In this document: in pieces, positions 13,386-24,890 of the stretch
How the letters are laid out: each line of letters begins with the position of its first letter
Numbering within the stretch: position 1 is the first letter of the stretch
NCBI GenBank assembly: GCA_014773175.1
Contig: VXCM01000118.1
Location: 150,801-214,800 of the forward strand
Source: Lucifuga dentata
Taxonomy: Eukaryota > Chordata > Actinopteri > Ophidiiformes > Bythitidae
Direction: 5' to 3'
Length of the DNA: 64,000 nt
The notes under the pieces: generated by a model
What the model was told of the DNA's origin: nothing
Seen by the model: the letters and a program-made list of their open reading frames with translations, nothing else
Database searches by the model: none
Program-made: the position numbers and the translations under genes

Positions 13386-16300
13386 GAGATGTATGGGAAG
13401 GCGTGCCCATTGTAATCACACACCACCCCTCCCTCTCATCTCCAGCCATCTGCTCGGCGGACTGCAGCGAGAGGCACGGCTACTGTGAGGCCCCAGGGGG
13501 CTGTACATGTCGGATGGGCTGGCAAGGCCCCTCCTGCAATGAATGTGTTCGCTACCCAGGCTGCCTCCATGGGACGTGCAGCCAGCCGTGGCAGTGCAAC
13601 TGTCAGGAGGGTTGGGGGGGCCTCTTCTGTGACCAGGACCTCAACTACTGCACCAACCACCGGCCCTGTGCCAATGGTGCAACCTGCACCAATACGGGTC
13701 AGGGCAGCTACACCTGTACCTGCAGGCCAGGCTTCGGGGGCACCAACTGTGAGCTGGAAACCAATGAGTGTGATAGCAACCCCTGCAAGAATGGAGGCAG
13801 CTGCAATGTAAGTATACAGAGTCAAGTCTCACTACTACATTTATATTACAATAATTGTCATAACTCCATCACTGATAAGATGTTGCTGCCTGTATATAGC
13901 ATCTTTAATATCTGGCATTAGATGAATTTCTCTCAACTTGAGAGAAATTCATCTAATGCCAGCTCCACAAAAAAGGATACTTTTATCTCTCAGGAAAATA
14001 CACACTGGAATTCCCAGATTGCAATTAATCTCACATAATCAGAGATTGGAAAAATTCCACAGAAAGGGTTTATATGCAAACATATTCTTTTATTTAAGGC
14101 CCTGCATACTCATGCAGGTTTTGCAGTTATTCTGGGTGAATAGACCTTTTCAGATTGAGGTTAAGTGGAGTTATACAGGTCACCAAACTCTATATACCTA
14201 AACAAATCAAAAAGGTGAAAGGCAACTCGTCAAGTGCAACAAGAGATGAGAGAGTCAGAGAGACATCAACCAAGCACCGTTTGTACACACCCACACAGTC
14301 CTGAGAAGAGGTATAATAATTTGTAATAAGTGAAAACACCTGTGTGGGTGTCCCATAGGTGTGCAAATCAAGCATCCATTGGAGTACTATACCCCACATA
14401 AACACAATACTTACAATAGTAAAACATATCACACAAAATAGAAATCACAAGAAACGTTTTTGGTATATAGTTTTTAATTTTCCTATCCTTTATCTCTCTC
14501 TTCTTCTTCTTCTTTTTTTTTTTTTTTNTTTTTTTTTTTTTTGTATAATAAGTTGTGACATTGTAGTATTGAATCCACACCTGGTGCTACTCAGCCAGTC
14601 ACTAACAGGCAGAAGAATAGGCAGGAACTGGACAAAGACACTGTGGTGAAAAAGTGTTAAGCTTGGTTTTTAATAAAAAATAAAGAATATTTTGCATATA
14701 AAAGTTTTCACTTTCCATGGGGGATTTTTGCATATTTCCCCACACACTCCCATCCTGAAAGAGCCATATGGTGTGCTGTCACATAAATTTAACACACTGA
14801 AGTCCAGCTCACATAATAACCCAACAATCCCTGTCTTTGACTTTAGACTTAGACTTTGCACATTAAGCCTTTCCTTTTTTTTTTTTTTTTTTTNTTTTTT
14901 TTTTTTTTTTTTCTTTTGATATTCTCTTCCTAATAATAAGGTTTTTCTTTGTCTCCTCCTGTAGGACCTGGAGAACGACTACTCCTGCACCTGCCCGCAG
15001 GGTTTTTACGGTAAAAACTGTGAGATCATCGCCATGACATGCGCAGATGGTCCCTGCTTTAACGGCGGCACCTGTGTGGAGACGATGACCGGAGGATACA
15101 CCTGCCGCTGCCCTCCCAGCTACACCGGCTCCAACTGCGAGAAGAAGCTGGACCGCTGCAGCAACAGGCCCTGTCTCAACGGTGAGTGGGCGACAAGGCC
15201 TCAACTCTGGCGACACCTTGTGGTCGAATTGCAGATCAGCAGTTTCTTGGCTGAATATTAAACTCTCCTTGGCAGTGGTTATGAAGGGCTCAAATCATTT
15301 ACTTAAATATAAAACCCAATGTAGAAAAATGCTCCATTATAATTAAAAGTCCTCCTTTTGCTATTTTACCTCATTAAAAGTAAGCAAGTATTAGAAATAA
15401 AAATCGACTTGGGTAAAGTATAATATGCATAATGAAGGAAAGTTGAGGTTTGTTTTGTTGTTGGATTAAAACATTTAGTTTCATTTAAAAAAAATCAGTT
15501 CAGACCAGTTTCAGTTGAAAAAAGAAAGGGAAGAAAAAAAGGAACAACCAAGGCAAAGTACAAAGGAAAGACAAAAAAATAGATAAGTACAGAGACAATG
15601 AAAGAGAAAGAAAGAAAATAGAAAGAAAAGAAATGTCAAGTAAGAAAGAAAGTTGACAAATAGGAAGAAAAGACAGGAATACAGAGGAAAGACATAAAGA
15701 AGGAAGGAAGCAAGGAAAGAAAGAAAGAAAGAAGTAGAAACTTTTTGTTTAGAGTTCTTGTTGACTTTTGTAGATTTGAAGACTTTTACTGAGCTATATT
15801 TACAAGTAAAATACCACAGAATTGTACTTTGGTAAATGACTGTCCACTTTACTCCTCGGGAGTCTATGACAGTAATGGTGTTTTGTAGTGTTAAACAGAA
15901 TCTCATTAACACTTCCTCTTTAAATACAACGTATGGCCTGCAGGATGCTTAACAGAGTGTGTTTTTCTCCCTCTCGCAGGTGGCGAATGTCTGGACCTTG
16001 GCCAGAGTGTCTTGTGTCGTTGTCAGCCTGGCTTCACCGGTGCCAACTGCCAGGTCAACGTTGACGACTGCGCCTCGAGTCCCTGCCAGAATGCTGGGAC
16101 CTGCCAAGATGGTGTGAATGACTACACCTGCTCCTGCACACTTGGGTACACCGGTAAGAACTGCAGTGTGCGCTCGGATGCCTGCGGCGCCCGTCCTTGC
16201 CAGAACGGTGGCACTTGCTTCACCCACTTTACCGGCCCTGTGTGCCAGTGCCCTAAAGGCTTCATGGGTCCCAGTTGTGAGTTCACGCTGCAGCCCAGTT

Positions 16301-16677
16301 TCAAGCCGGCTCTGCGCCAAACCTCAGAGCCATCCTCCGCCACCCTCACTGCCTCCTGCGTTCTAGCTGTCCTGTTGGTGGCCCTGGTGGTGGGCATCAT
16401 CATCCTGAGGAGGAGGAGGAGACTGAGGGGCAGGAAGCAGCTTAGTGACATTGCCGTTTATAACGACCTGGAGACGGTCAACAACCTGGGAGGAAATGAA
16501 AGAGACGCCTTCCTCGGACCAAATGGCCTCTTCAAGATCAGCAACAGCACAGCCCGCCTCAGCCTGTCTCTCTGCCCCGATGGAAGATCTGGGTACAGGC
16601 ACAATCCTGTGGAAAGTGGCCTGGCCAGAGGGGAGCGTCAGGACTTTATGTGGAGGGAGGAGGCCGGACTGAGATAA
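11547..16677 (+). CDS. dlc: Delta-family Notch ligand, deltaC-like, seven exons
   Basis: Exons are 11547-11597, 11686-11925, 12196-12253, 12382-12639, 13446-13807, 14965-15181 and 15980-16677. All are GT-AG with matching phases, giving 627 residues. In order: signal peptide (about 1-20), MNNL domain with the [12 protein letters not shown] core, DSL domain (about 140-202), eight EGF repeats (203-496), one transmembrane helix (about 518-538), a stop-transfer run of five Arg, and a cytoplasmic tail of about 89 residues. The wording of the N-terminus, the DSL domain and EGF4-EGF5 matches zebrafish DeltaC better than Dll4 or DeltaA/D. Delta proteins bind Notch on the neighbouring cell, and Mindbomb-driven endocytosis of the ligand activates the signal. 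The tail keeps a VNNL motif like the Mindbomb-binding N-box, but has only two Lys and ends in EAGLR. The ATEV-type PDZ ligand of zebrafish DeltaC is absent. dll4 is the main alternative. Confidence 0.88.
13328..13381. repeat. (GT)n microsatellite in dlc intron 4
   Basis: About 25 GT units, ending 64 bases before dlc exon 5. They could affect splicing or be polymorphic. Confidence 0.9.
13912..13962. repeat. 25-bp near-perfect palindrome in dlc intron 5
   Basis: The left arm 13912-13936 and right arm 13938-13962 are exact reverse complements, separated by a single C. It lies about 105 bases after the exon 5 donor. It could be a natural cruciform-prone element or a fold-back assembly or library artefact. 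Confidence 0.85.
13963..14964. other. dlc intron 5, remainder
   Basis: This AT-rich intronic sequence holds two T homopolymers interrupted by single Ns at 14528 and 14894. I see no exon or recognisable element apart from the palindrome just upstream. Confidence 0.5.
15182..15979. other. dlc intron 6 with purine-rich low-complexity tract
   Basis: Positions about 15520-15735 are almost all A and G, built from imperfect AAAG/GAAA units, and will code for spurious ORFs on the other strand. Close to the exon 6 donor, at about 15206-15222, is a CTCF-like word (CGACACCTTGTGGTCG). Nothing else is recognised. Confidence 0.5.
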
Positions 16678-17530
16678 AATGGCTTCAAATCCAGAGAAGA
16701 AATGTGGACATCCATGCAGAAGAATGGGAATATTAGCACTTGTTGCTCCTCTCTTCATGCACAGTGAACGAAAGGAGCAAATGCACGAGTGAGAAACCGT
16801 CTCTGCTCATGCTGAGGATATTATTCTGTTAAACATTTAAAGCATTAGAAACAAATGTTGACAAATGAACTATAAGATACTTTACAAAGATTATTGACAA
16901 AGTATATGGGGCAAAGCTCATCCGTTTAAATGACCCAAAGAGACAAAACCATATAATACACTTTTCATCGGACCTGCAACACAAACCAAATACAGGAAGT
17001 CATAATACTGTGTTATATTTGGAAAACCAGCCCATAAAACATGTTTTAGAAGATTATCTTTTATGTTTGTTTTGTTTAATCTTATTTTGATCACAGAGTT
17101 TTTGTTTGGCTTTTCAATCTTCCTTTTGCCATTATTTCCTTATTGTACGTACCATCATTTTTTATCATTTATATTATTTATTTATTTGAAAATTTATGTT
17201 TATGACCGCTCTTTGTCAGAGATATATATTTATATGATGCTGAATGAAGACCAACATTTGCTGATGTTACCTGGATGCGTTATGAGTTGGACAAGCTGTG
17301 TGAAATATCCCATAAAGGTATTCAGGGCACATATTCTGACACAGACTCAGCCATTACTGTAATATATAAATACATGCTACTGATCACATAACTCCTTCAG
17401 CTATTTATGTTGTGCCATTTTATGTTCATGCCAAAGTTTGTGTTACGTTACATGTTTTTTCATTCATATTTGATTTTGTCATGTTGTATGTGATTGTGAT
17501 GTGGAATAAAAGATCTGATTTGATTCTGGA
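16678..17530 (+). other. dlc: 3' UTR of dlc
   Basis: About 830 bases of AT-rich sequence lie between the stop codon and the AATAAA at 17505. I searched it for a missing C-terminal exon ending in an ATEV-like PDZ ligand and saw none in any forward frame. Confidence 0.55.
17505..17510 (+). terminator. dlc: polyadenylation signal AATAAA of dlc
   Basis: This AATAAA lies about 830 bases after the dlc stop. It is the first canonical signal I see after the gene. Confidence 0.5.
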
Positions 17531-17798
17531 TTTAAATCTTTATTCCCCAGACCTAAACCCCGTGCATTTGTTTATAGACAGCAATACAGTTAGAGAATAT
17601 GAGGATATTAGAAAAATGTTTGATAGTCTCCATCAAATATTTCTTATTAATATCACTCAATACTTCCTCTGTGCCTGTGGTATAAGGGTGAATTTACATT
17701 GTTTGGTGTCCCTCTAGCAAGCCTATATCAGAATTATAGTTTCCTCCAATATCCATACAGCATATCACAGTTTTATGATTTTGACGCCTTGCCATAAC

Positions 17799-17856
<58 letters not shown>

Positions 17857-18214
17857 GTATTTACTGGATATTTACTGTCTTTATTATTTATCTTTTGGGT
17901 TTTTATGAATTCTGATCAACAATGTAAGTGATGATACAGTGGGAAGGCTTCGAGTGCATCCCTCTATTGTATAGTGACGTAATTGAGAGTCCTTTGCTCT
18001 GATTGGCTGAAATAAGGCGAAAGTGGATACAACTTGTAAAATATATGCTATAAAACAAAAATATGGCTACTACACCTACTACACATAGAAATTTATTATA
18101 TTGAAATAGCAATAAAAGATGACTCATGTCTTTACAGACTTTAGAGAAGGGCTTGTCAGTAAACATCACCTGTTAATTCTTATTTATTTATTTACGTGAG
18201 TTGACATTCTATAC

Positions 18215-18248
<34 letters not shown>

Positions 18249-18661
18249 NTTTTTTTTTTTTAAGTTTCAGAGAACTTTCAAACGTTGTGCTCTAAATGCT
18301 GACTGTTTGGTCCCTAAGAATAACGCGATTGAATGTTTGCCTCAGCTGTTACATTTCTCTGTCCAAAGTTTGAGATGGAAAATAATTTTTTAAAATTAAT
18401 TAATTAATTATTTTTTTAAAAATGTCAAATCTAAATTATTTTTTCCTTTAGTTATTTATTTATTTTATTTTTTTTGACATTTGACTGCCCTATCGCTCCT
18501 GTTTATATGCAGATCCTTTCAAGCCTTTCAGGGGTTCAGATAATCTAATCAAAGCCTAAAGTGTTTGGGCAGGTCTGCAAAGAAGCAGCAGAACAAACTT
18601 CAGCAGCTCTCTCCTCCCAGCACAGCTCTGAACCAGTCAGACCAGCTCAGACGACACAGAC
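17531..18661. other. dlc-ppp1r14a intergenic region and ppp1r14a 5' UTR
   Basis: The region holds a (TCTA)n microsatellite at about 17799-17857, a poly(T) with one N at 18249, and TTAA-rich sequence near 18395-18420. The last 120 bases before 18662 are less AT-rich and are probably the ppp1r14a 5' UTR. No TATA box is visible. Confidence 0.45.
17799..17857. repeat. (TCTA)n microsatellite
   Basis: About 14 TCTA units between dlc and ppp1r14a. Confidence 0.9.
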
Positions 18662-20505
18662 ATGGCAGCCGACAGGACCGGGACGACACTTGAGGAAGAT
18701 GATGAAGTTCATTTCGAATCTTTTCAAAATCACAGGTGTCAAATCCCGAAGAGACAAGCCCGAGTTACCGTGAAATACAACCGCAAAGAGCTGCAGAAGC
18801 GCCTGGATGTGGAAAAATGGATCGACGAGTGCCTGGATCGGCTCTACTCGAGTCAGGTGAGTCAATCTTTAAAACGGAGAGAAGTTACCAAAGGTAGATC
18901 TGGTGTTTTTAAATCCATAAGAAATCGATCTATATGTCATCAGCAATAAGATTATTTGCAATATATCTTCCAATCAGAGAGCATGAAATCTGAAATGGAA
19001 CTATTTTAATAGGAATGTCATCGCTCCCAGACAAATTGTGATTATACCACAGCCCTGAGCGCATGACTCTGATGCTGCAGGCCTCCTATCGGTGATCTAT
19101 GAGGTGATATTTAGGAGAGAAGAGGACAGCCTGGTTCTCCTTAAAAGGCCAAGCACCCCGCAGAAGTGAGGTCCACCGCTGTCCTCTTCTCCAGATCTTC
19201 ATGCCTCTGGGGACTTGCTGCCTTACAAGGGCAGTGTTTAGGGCTGGACAGAGGTATGAATGATGAGGAAAAGGGAAAAGGGGAAGGTTATGGAAGAGGA
19301 AGGAGTTGTAGATCTCAGGAGGAGGTAAACACTCTGCCACAAACAAAGTGGTAGAGCTGACAGGAGGTTAAGGCCCCTCATGGGGAGATGTTGGGAGAAA
19401 CTGATATTTTGGGACATGCAGTGCAGGGTTAGGTTGTGAAATGCTGGACTGCTGATTACAGGACAACACAATTCAGTCACGATCACACTGATAAGGGAGT
19501 ATATCACCCCAGGCCAGTTTTGTAAGGGAAAATTTGCCCCTAGCCTGCACTATAGAACCCTGACTATGTATTGTAATATTGTGCAACCCTTTGTATTTGT
19601 ATTGATAGGATACACTTTAAAGGAGTTTCATTCCTCTTGTTGCCATAAAACACCTAATAATGATATAAACCCTAAACCTGGAGTTTTATTTCATCATTGC
19701 ATATGCAGCAAATGATGAGATGTCATTATTTTATTGTTTTTAAAGGAAACATATTTCAGTTAATAGAGATGGTAGGCTGCCTGCAGAGTTGGAATGTTGT
19801 ATGTGCCAAATGTCAGGACTAATGACACAGACAGCAGTGATGCGGCTGTGCGGGTGGGACTGTACGTCCACTCAGCTGGTATAATGGCTGTTTGTTCAAA
19901 CAGAACAGGCCACTGTTACACTATTACATGAACATTGTTACTATTCAGCTCTCATAGACATACAAAAGATGGACGCTCCACGCAGCCTAAATCCTAATCC
20001 TAAATTTGTGCCTCATAATACAAATAGAGATTTGAAATAGAGAATAGAAATAGAGATTTTTGAAGATCTTGAATAAATGTGTGAAAATGTTGTAGTACTT
20101 ATAAAAATACTTGTACATGTTCTACCCTGCTGGTTTCTCTGGATCACTATTAAAGGACAATACCAGCAATTTTGCTTGTTTGAGCCCAATATATCCACAT
20201 ACATGTTACGTGACTGACAACCATTATCCAAAATATGCTACTTTAGAGCTCCTGCAAGTTCAAATGATACAAAATCATTATGCTGAATTAAAACACAACA
20301 CATCGGTATGATGAAATGGCACAGCCAGTTGAATATTTCAATCACTGTAAATGCGATATACTGTCAATTTAAAGTTGCAAAACTATAGAACTGCACCCAG
20401 TAAGATAAATCCATCGATCCTGAACTGTGCTGTAAGCTTCTTTTTCTTTTTTTTATTAGTCCTTTATTTTGGCAAAATGTTCTGTCAAAATGTAATAAGT
20501 GAATT

Positions 20506-20541
<36 letters not shown>

Positions 20542-23500
20542 AAAAAAAGGTGAATTTACCACCTGGTGATTGGATACCACCTTATGACAATGAGGAATAT
20601 GTGTAATGATATTTGATGTGCTCGTTGAATAACTGTGTTCTGATAGGGGGATAATTAAAAAATAATCAAAGGGGGGAGTGTAATGTAATGCCCATTGCCA
20701 GTTGTAATTAGAAAGAAAAATACTGAAATGATGTGGATGTGTTTGTTCAGTCCTGTTGTTGCTGTGATGTGGAACACATAGATTGATGATTACAAACCAA
20801 CATGACCTGTTCAAATCAATACTGATCAATCACAAAATATACAAGAACAATAGGCTTTGTCCCAGAAACCAGATGTGATCATTTGCCTGTTTTCATAAAC
20901 TCAAAGGTTAGTTACACAAATGTCAGAGGGGTATCAGTAATCTGGTTTACAGAGAGAATTTACAGAGTTCACACATACACAGCATAGAGATGCATGTTCT
21001 GTGATTCTTCTATTTTGCAAAATAAATTCCAGCTGAAGAGTGATCAGTGTGACTCTACTTCATTAGACTCGTCTCACCCACCCACGAATTAGATTTCCAT
21101 GACAAAGTACGAGATAGTGAGCGAGTAATCAATGAGTCCGTGGGTGTTGCCCGCTCAGGCCTGACGCTGCTGGCCAAATCAGAACAGAGCAGGAGTGGAC
21201 CTTAAAGTAATGATACCTAAACTGCCTGTTTTCACTCACTGTGCATAGTGGTGCTGTTGCAAGGGGAAAGAAGTAGATTAATGTGTTTTATGCATATAGA
21301 CCCATAAATGAAAATAGGAACATGGGAATCTGTGTAACATTTCCCCTTTAATGATGCATTGGAATAAGCAGACAAAGAATATAGTGTGTAGACCTATATA
21401 TGAAATATGGAGTTACCTGTATATTGGAAAGCTTTCCAGACTGAAATGGAAATATAGGGGGAAACCAAGAGATTAACGAGGTTAATCCAGTGAATAATGT
21501 TTTGCATCTTACATAAGGAGACCCATTTCTGTGTGCGTGTTTTGTCACGTCTGTGTCCACATGCATATTTCAGGAGGATGATATGCCAGAGGAGGTGAAC
21601 ATTGATGATCTGATTGACCTGCCTAGTGATGAAGAGCGAGTCAAAAAGTTACAGGTGACATGAACACGAGTGGAATAAAGTTATTCTCTTAGGATAGTGT
21701 AGATTAACAAAAGGCATAAAGGGATTCTAACAATGACTGTTACCACGTGAACTATAGCTAAAATTCAGACAGAATATTGAAGACAAGTGCATGTTTGTGT
21801 ATGTTTATACAGAATTAGACAAATTAATGTACATGTGGTTTATTCGTTACATACCTCTCCTTTCTTTTTTAACAGGAAGTTCTTCAAAACTGCAATAACA
21901 ACACAGAGGTATGTTTAAATTGGAAGTTACTTTAACTAATCCTGATGCTGCATTCATTACGTATGCATATCTGCATATCACAGACACATCTACAATGAGA
22001 CTGCAGCATCTGACATGTCCTCTCACAGTCACTCCCCGTGCCTCAACAATGGCTTTCTGTGCTCTTTGTCCTTTTCTTCCCATTTTTGCTGGGAAACAAT
22101 GTGTCTTTCTTGAGTCAAACAGGCTCAGCCCCAGTTCAGAATGCAAACACAGGCAAAAGAGCAGGGAGGGGAGTGTAACTACCGGCTTTCTTCCTCTGAT
22201 TTACTTTGTTAAACCCTGATGGGGCTTGGCATCGTATGTCAGTTGAGATCTGCATGAAATTAAAATAGGTTTCTAGGAAATAAGTACTACCGTGCCAGCT
22301 AGTTTTGTGCATTAAGACATGGACAGACAATACAGAGGCTGAGGGGTAGTGCTATCTAAAAGCTTCTGCCATTGCTTGTGTAACATTTCATGAGGTACAG
22401 TATGTACCTTAGCAGTAGCAATTCTCCATTAAAGCATTACCCAAGAGGCTTAAATCAACATCGTTGCACAGGTTTTTCATATTTCACAATAGTGTCTCTT
22501 TGGAAAGGAACTTCAAAATGAGCAGCCATAACCCAGAATAAAATTATTTTTTACCCAGCTAATTGATAAAAGGAAGAAAGAAAGGAACGAAGGAATGAAA
22601 GAATGAAGGAACTGAATCTGACATTCACAGTCTCACAAAAAAAAAAAAAGTNAAAAAAAAAAAAAGTATCAAAAATTCATGTCATGCTCTCATAACATTT
22701 TCCCTAGCATCCATATTTGACCATGCACAACAATAATTCAAGGATGACACACTTACAAAAAAAGCACAACACTGGACAGAGTGGGAACTTCCTCTCGGGT
22801 GGCCTTTAAGGTCACCCTCCTGAGACCCCACTCCACTCCAAGGCCTTTTTCCATGTATGGATATATGTATGCTACATTTAAAGAAAAATGGTGAATGATT
22901 GATAGTCCATAAGGTGTACTGAGAATAATTTCTCTTTTTTAGTCATGTCATTAATGCTCTTTCAGCATTCATACTGAATATGTTAGGACATAAGTTAAAG
23001 CAGTTTATCGATTATTATCTAATCATGCCCTGATCCAGATTATTTTTGGCTGAGAAAACAAAAATGTGATTGAAATGAGGCTTATCCTGAAAATGTCTAT
23101 GGACAACCATGTCTGTTACAAGAGAGTATACAGTATTTCTAAAGAAAGGCTCTTAATTTCTTTCTCAGCTGTTCCATTTGTCCCTAATGACCTGAATTCA
23201 GCCACTAATTTCTTTCTTACCAGTCTCATCATGGAAAATACATATTTGCACTTAAATATTTTTACAGCTGTAACTGCTATAAATGTGCTGAAGCTTGTCC
23301 CCTTCTGATAGGAGAGATTTCAGACTAAATTTAAACAGTCACCACTCTCAAACAGCACCCACAGTATACACGGTTAATAAATATATACTGTAATTGGTAA
23401 TAAATTTCAGGAAACTTAATCAAACATTTTTGCCAAAATCAGGAAGATACTTCAGTTTGAATGGGGCACATTATGCTTTTTGTTATTTCCCCTCATTTTC

Positions 23501-24890
23501 ATAATGTAAGAAAGTTGGGAATATGTGTTAAACTTGAATTTTATGTCTATAGAAATATCCAGTAAGATAATTCCATAAATCCTGAATTGCCCTGAAAGCT
23601 TTGTTTTGATTGGTCGTTAGCCTCCATAACATTTTTAACACTTAACATAAGTGATTTTACCTGCCTACACTCTTGATTAGACACACCCATGAAGTTTGAG
23701 GCTGACACACCTGGCCAAACAGAGTGGGCTTTTCAGGAGTGGGCCTTAAAGGAACAGTACCTAAAACTGGTTGTTTTTATTTAGTGTGCATGGCGGTGCT
23801 GCAACAAGGGAGAGCAGAAGTGGATCACTTTGGATTGTTTTTTGTGAATCAAAGTATTGAAAAGGTTTCAAAATTTAAAAAAACTGTGAGGATGGAAATG
23901 TGTATAATACATGCCCTTCAACTCAGATACAGAGTATGGCAGAAGCAACTATATACAACATATGTCTGTTCAGCCTGTTTTCATTCAACATGCACAGCAG
24001 TGCTGCAGCAAAGGAGGGACGGGGTGGACCAGTGTTTTGTGTACATACAGGCATTGTAAATGGTTCAAAATAGACCCCTAAATGAAAATAAGTTCTTGGA
24101 AATCTGTATATGTATGTTTTAAATTTAAGTGCCCTATAGGGGAATTTGTAGATGGACTTAAATGTTGTCACTAACTTTAAGGCTCATAATAGTTGGGAAA
24201 ATATAATGCCAGATTTCCATTTTGTCACCAGATAATAAATGTTTCTCACAGCAGACATTTTGACTTGTCAAACACAGCAGTAACTATTAATAATGGCTGC
24301 ATTCCATCAGTATTAACAATACCAGAGCTCTGTTATTGTGCATGCTGGATCACTGGCACAACGAAGTGGAACATAGCCATTACTAATGTTATTAATTTCA
24401 CATTAATTTCCAGCAATGACAACTCAAAACATCTGCTGTGACAAAGGTCGTAACAGAGCTCTATCACTGTCACACATGAATGGAATGCAGCCCTTAGTAA
24501 TTTAGTAGTATTTGACTTGTGAAAATCTCTGCTATGAGGAAGATCTACTATGGAACATGAGTAATAAGACTGCTAATAGTTTCATTTTGAGATAAGTCTT
24601 TAAAAAATAGAGATATTGTAGGTCCTGGTTGAAGAACTTATTGATAAGGGAGAAAATAACTAGTAGCTGTGCTCTACAATGGCCCATGTAACTTTATGTT
24701 TTATCACCCTTCTCTTCTTCTTCAGGCCTTCATCAAGGAGCTGCTGGGAAAGCTGGAGGGCATTCACAAACAGGACGAGCTGCAGAGCGAAGGCATCGAA
24801 CATCCGGTCATCAGCCACAGTCACTACCGCCACGAGCCGTACCACTTCAACAATCCCCACTCCCACCGAGGCCCACACCAGACCCTCTGA
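18662..24890 (+). CDS. ppp1r14a: protein phosphatase 1 regulatory inhibitor subunit 14A (CPI-17), four exons
   Basis: Exons are 18662-18856, 21574-21654, 21876-21908 and 24726-24890. All phases are 0, giving 157 residues against 147 in human. The PHI domain spans about 30-125. The inhibitory threonine sits in ARVTVKY as Thr36, equivalent to human Thr38. PKC or ROCK phosphorylation there turns CPI-17 into a potent inhibitor of myosin light-chain phosphatase, raising calcium sensitivity in smooth muscle. The LDVEKWID helix, the acidic EEVNIDDLIDL segment and FIKELLGKLEGIH all fit PPP1R14A rather than 14B or 14C. The acidic N-terminus (residues 11-20) differs from mammals. The last 30 residues contain eight His, which I do not know from mammalian CPI-17. 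The first two introns hold dispersed repeats and a CArG box. Confidence 0.88.
19139..19148. promoter_or_regulatory. CArG box (SRF site) in ppp1r14a intron 1
   Basis: CCTTAAAAGG matches the CC(A/T)6GG consensus exactly and is palindromic in type. SRF/myocardin controls many smooth-muscle genes, and CPI-17 is a smooth-muscle protein. Several CArG matches are expected by chance in a window of this size and composition. Confidence 0.35.
20150..20290 (+). mobile_element. partial MITE end, TTAAAGGAC family
   Basis: The sequence begins TTAAAGGACAATACCAGC and continues with the same order of words seen at 26659 and 54141 (a TTTGAGCCCAATAT block, then a GACAACCATT block). No matching right end is found nearby, so this is a fragment. 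Confidence 0.6.
20370..21350 (+). repeat. dispersed repeat, copy 1 (also at 23550-24150)
   Basis: Two blocks, about 20370-20450 and 21130-21350, match the copy at 23550-24150 in the same order and orientation. Shared words include CCAGTAAGATAA, CTGGCCAAA, AGGAGTGG, a CCTTAAAG start followed by ACCTAAA, and TAAATGAAAATA. The middle differs, so this copy carries extra sequence or is diverged. I cannot name the family. Confidence 0.55.
21909..24725. other. ppp1r14a intron 3
   Basis: This 2.8-kb AT-rich intron holds an A tract with an N at 22652 flanked on both sides by the same A13GT word, and the second dispersed-repeat copy at 23550-24150. No exon is seen. Confidence 0.5.
23550..24150 (+). 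repeat. dispersed repeat, copy 2
   Basis: It matches the copy in intron 1 at 20370-21350. Within it, about 23738-23825 and 23955-24050 resemble each other (both with a TGCTGCA(A/G)CAA(A/G)G-like word), suggesting an internal duplication. No coding potential is visible. Confidence 0.55.

Larger units (their letters stand above)
18857..21573. other. ppp1r14a intron 1
   Basis: This 2.7-kb intron contains a GC-richer block at about 19080-19360 with a CArG box, a partial MITE-family end at about 20150-20290, a poly(T) near 20511-20537, and a dispersed-repeat copy at about 20370-21350. No exon is seen. Confidence 0.5.

Noticed and set aside
15511..15912. 133-codon Leu/Phe-rich minus-strand frame in dlc intron 6
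   Set aside because: It arises from the purine-rich AAAG repeat and is low complexity.
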